A DNA stretch of 7,265 nt from positions 1 through 7,265 of the forward strand of contig JAAZPS010000247.1 of the NCBI GenBank assembly GCA_012797095.1. Reading direction: 5' to 3'. Below the pieces are notes generated by a model. The model was not told the DNA's origin. It made no database searches and saw only the letters and a program-made list of their open reading frames with translations. Positions 5,871-7,265 of this stretch are shown piece by piece; positions within the stretch are counted from its first letter, which is position 1; each line of letters begins with the position of its first letter. The stretch comes from Bacillota bacterium (GTDB lineage Bacteria > Bacillota > Dethiobacteria > DTU022). A program made the position numbers and the translations under genes.

Positions 5871-7265
5871 ATGTTCAGCCGGTGGACCGCCCTGGGCGGG
5901 GACGAGGTTTTGCGCCGTTTCGAGGTGGATCCGGAGCAGGGATTGAGCGCGGCGGAGGCGGCTAAAAGGCAGCGCCGTTGGGGGAAGAACCTTCTGGCGG
6001 CCCCATCCCGCCTGACCCTGCCGCTTCTGTTTCTGAACCAGTTCCGCGATTTCATGGTTCTGGTGTTGCTCGGAGCGACCCTGCTCGCAGCGCTGCTGGG
6101 CGAGATCTCCGATGCGCTGACCATTCTGGTGATCGTGCTGCTCAATGCTGTGCTCGGTCTGATCCAGGAATATCGGGCGGAGCGCTCCCTGGAGGCCCTG
6201 AAGAAGCTCACTGCACCGCAGGCGCGGGTGCTGCGGGACGGTGCAGTGCAGGAGGTCGCTGCGGAGGCGGTTGTCCCCGGCGACCTGCTCCTGCTGCAGG
6301 CCGGAGATCGCATCTGCGCCGATCTGCGGCTGCTCGAGACGCAGGGGTTGACCGTCAACGAGGCTCCGCTGACCGGTGAATCGGCGGCCGTCCTGAAGGG
6401 GAGTGCAGTCTTCCTGACGCCGGCCGGCTCACCGGGCGACGCTGCAAATATGGCTTTCAGCGGGACCGAGGTTCTGGCCGGGCGGGGGGTGGGTCTGGCC
6501 GTGGCCACGGGGATGGAGACGGAGATCGGTCGGATTGCCCATCTGATCAAGGAGGCGGAGCGCAGCACCACCCCCCTGCAGGCCCGTCTGGCGAAGCTGG
6601 GCCAGATTCTGGTCTGGGCCTGCCTGGGAGTCTGCGCGGTGATGACCCTGCTCGGGGTCAGCCGGGGCGAGCCCCCCTATACCATGCTCATGGCCGGAAT
6701 AAGCCTGGCCGTCGCCGCGATCCCTGAAGGGCTGCCCGCCATCGTGACCATCTCCCTGGCCCTGGGGGTGCAGCGGATGATCCGCCGCCAGGCTATTGTC
6801 CGGCGGCTCCCGGCGGTCGAAACCCTCGGATCGGCCACGGTGATCTGCTCCGACAAGACCGGCACCCTGACCGAAAACAGGATGAGCGTGAGCCGGATCT
6901 TTGCCGGCGATACCCTTTATCACTTCACCGGCTCCCGGTTTCAGCAAAAAGAGGGGCCGGGCAGTGCGCTGCCGGGCTCTTCTCTGCCTCGGGGCGGCGC
7001 GCTTCATCTTTCACTTTCCATCGCCGCCCGGTGCAACAACGCTTACCGCGACGGGACCGCCTTCCGGGGCGACCCGACCGAGGCAGCGCTCCTGGAGGCG
7101 GCGGCAGCGGCGGGGATCGCCCCGGAGCGGCAGCTCCGCGAACGGGAATATCCCTTTTCCTCCGAAAGAAAGATGATGAGCGTTCTGCAACGGGGCCGCG
7201 GCCGGAAGTGGCAGCTGCTGCTGAAAGGCGCGCCGGAGATCGTCCTGGAGCGCTGCCGCTATTAT
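5871..7265 (+). CDS. Calcium-type P-ATPase (type IIA, SERCA/PMR1-like), 3' end outside window
   Basis: Membrane pump that couples ATP hydrolysis to cation export, most likely Ca2+. The reading frame stays open from ATG 5871 to the window edge, giving 465 residues of a protein normally near 870-900 aa. Visible in order: a cation-ATPase N-terminal segment (GLSAAEA, 24-30), M1-M2 (about 51-98), the actuator domain with TGES (168-171), M3 (about 245-263), and M4 with VAAIPEGLPA (281-290), where E286 corresponds to the SERCA Ca2+ ligand E309. Then come the phosphorylation motif DKTGT (D328) and the nucleotide-binding domain with GDPTEAAL (400-407) and KGAPE (452-456). The later TGDxxxDxPA hinge and M5-M10 fall beyond the edge. 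The M4 motif argues for Ca2+ over heavy metals (CPx) or K+. The start is supported by GGGGGG at 5860-5865; an in-frame GTG at 5847 lacks a ribosome site. No convincing promoter is visible between repeat copy 2 and the start. Confidence 0.95.
   Translation, partial: MFSRWTALGGDEVLRRFEVDPEQGLSAAEAAKRQRRWGKNLLAAPSRLTLPLLFLNQFRDFMVLVLLGATLLAALLGEISDALTILVIVLLNAVLGLIQEYRAERSLEALKKLTAPQARVLRDGAVQEVAAEAVVPGDLLLLQAGDRICADLRLLETQGLTVNEAPLTGESAAVLKGSAVFLTPAGSPGDAANMAFSGTEVLAGRGVGLAVATGMETEIGRIAHLIKEAERSTTPLQARLAKLGQILVWACLGVCAVMTLLGVSRGEPPYTMLMAGISLAVAAIPEGLPAIVTISLALGVQRMIRRQAIVRRLPAVETLGSATVICSDKTGTLTENRMSVSRIFAGDTLYHFTGSRFQQKEGPGSALPGSSLPRGGALHLSLSIAARCNNAYRDGTAFRGDPTEAALLEAAAAAGIAPERQLREREYPFSSERKMMSVLQRGRGRKWQLLLKGAPEIVLERCRYY

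Noticed and set aside
5684..5965. Small plus-strand frame (93 codons) spanning repeat copy 2 and the ATPase start
   Set aside because: It begins inside a non-coding repeat and overlaps the ATPase gene in another frame, with no ribosome site or family similarity.

Overview
The window is about 7.3 kb of GC-rich bacterial chromosome. It most resembles a Gram-positive anaerobe of the Clostridia/Peptococcia type (Bacillota). That placement is an inference from gene content: lspA next to an rluD-type pseudouridine synthase, a full-length RqcH (NFACT) protein, a stand-alone 3-hydroxyacyl-CoA dehydrogenase, a Ca2+-type P-ATPase, and a dispersed repeat whose translation gives the familiar spurious peptide 'VILSEAKDL'. 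No marker gene fixes the species.

Left part (1-2332, plus strand): an apparent operon lspA - lgt - rluD, with gaps of 29 and 52 bp, behind a candidate extended -10 promoter. Lgt and LspA carry out consecutive steps of lipoprotein maturation in the membrane. RluD-like modifies 23S rRNA.

Middle (2333-4445): a 302-bp gene-free gap between convergent genes. It holds a dispersed repeat that runs into a 23-bp tandem array, several degenerate repeat relics and small dyads. Then comes rqcH on the minus strand (GTG start at 4371, 578 aa), the ribosome quality-control factor often mislabelled fibronectin-binding protein.

Right part (4446-7265): two direct copies of a 193-bp element with perfect 18-bp terminal inverted repeats (4446-4638 and 5596-5788). 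Between them is only a 3-hydroxyacyl-CoA dehydrogenase gene with its own extended -10 promoter. Downstream is the first 465 codons of a type IIA (SERCA/PMR1-like) calcium P-ATPase that runs off the window. This repeat-bounded dehydrogenase cassette is the most unusual structure here.

I see no phage, CRISPR array, tRNA, rRNA or toxin-antitoxin locus, and no gene set that looks like a new system. The genes are housekeeping or metabolic and the interest is in the repeats.
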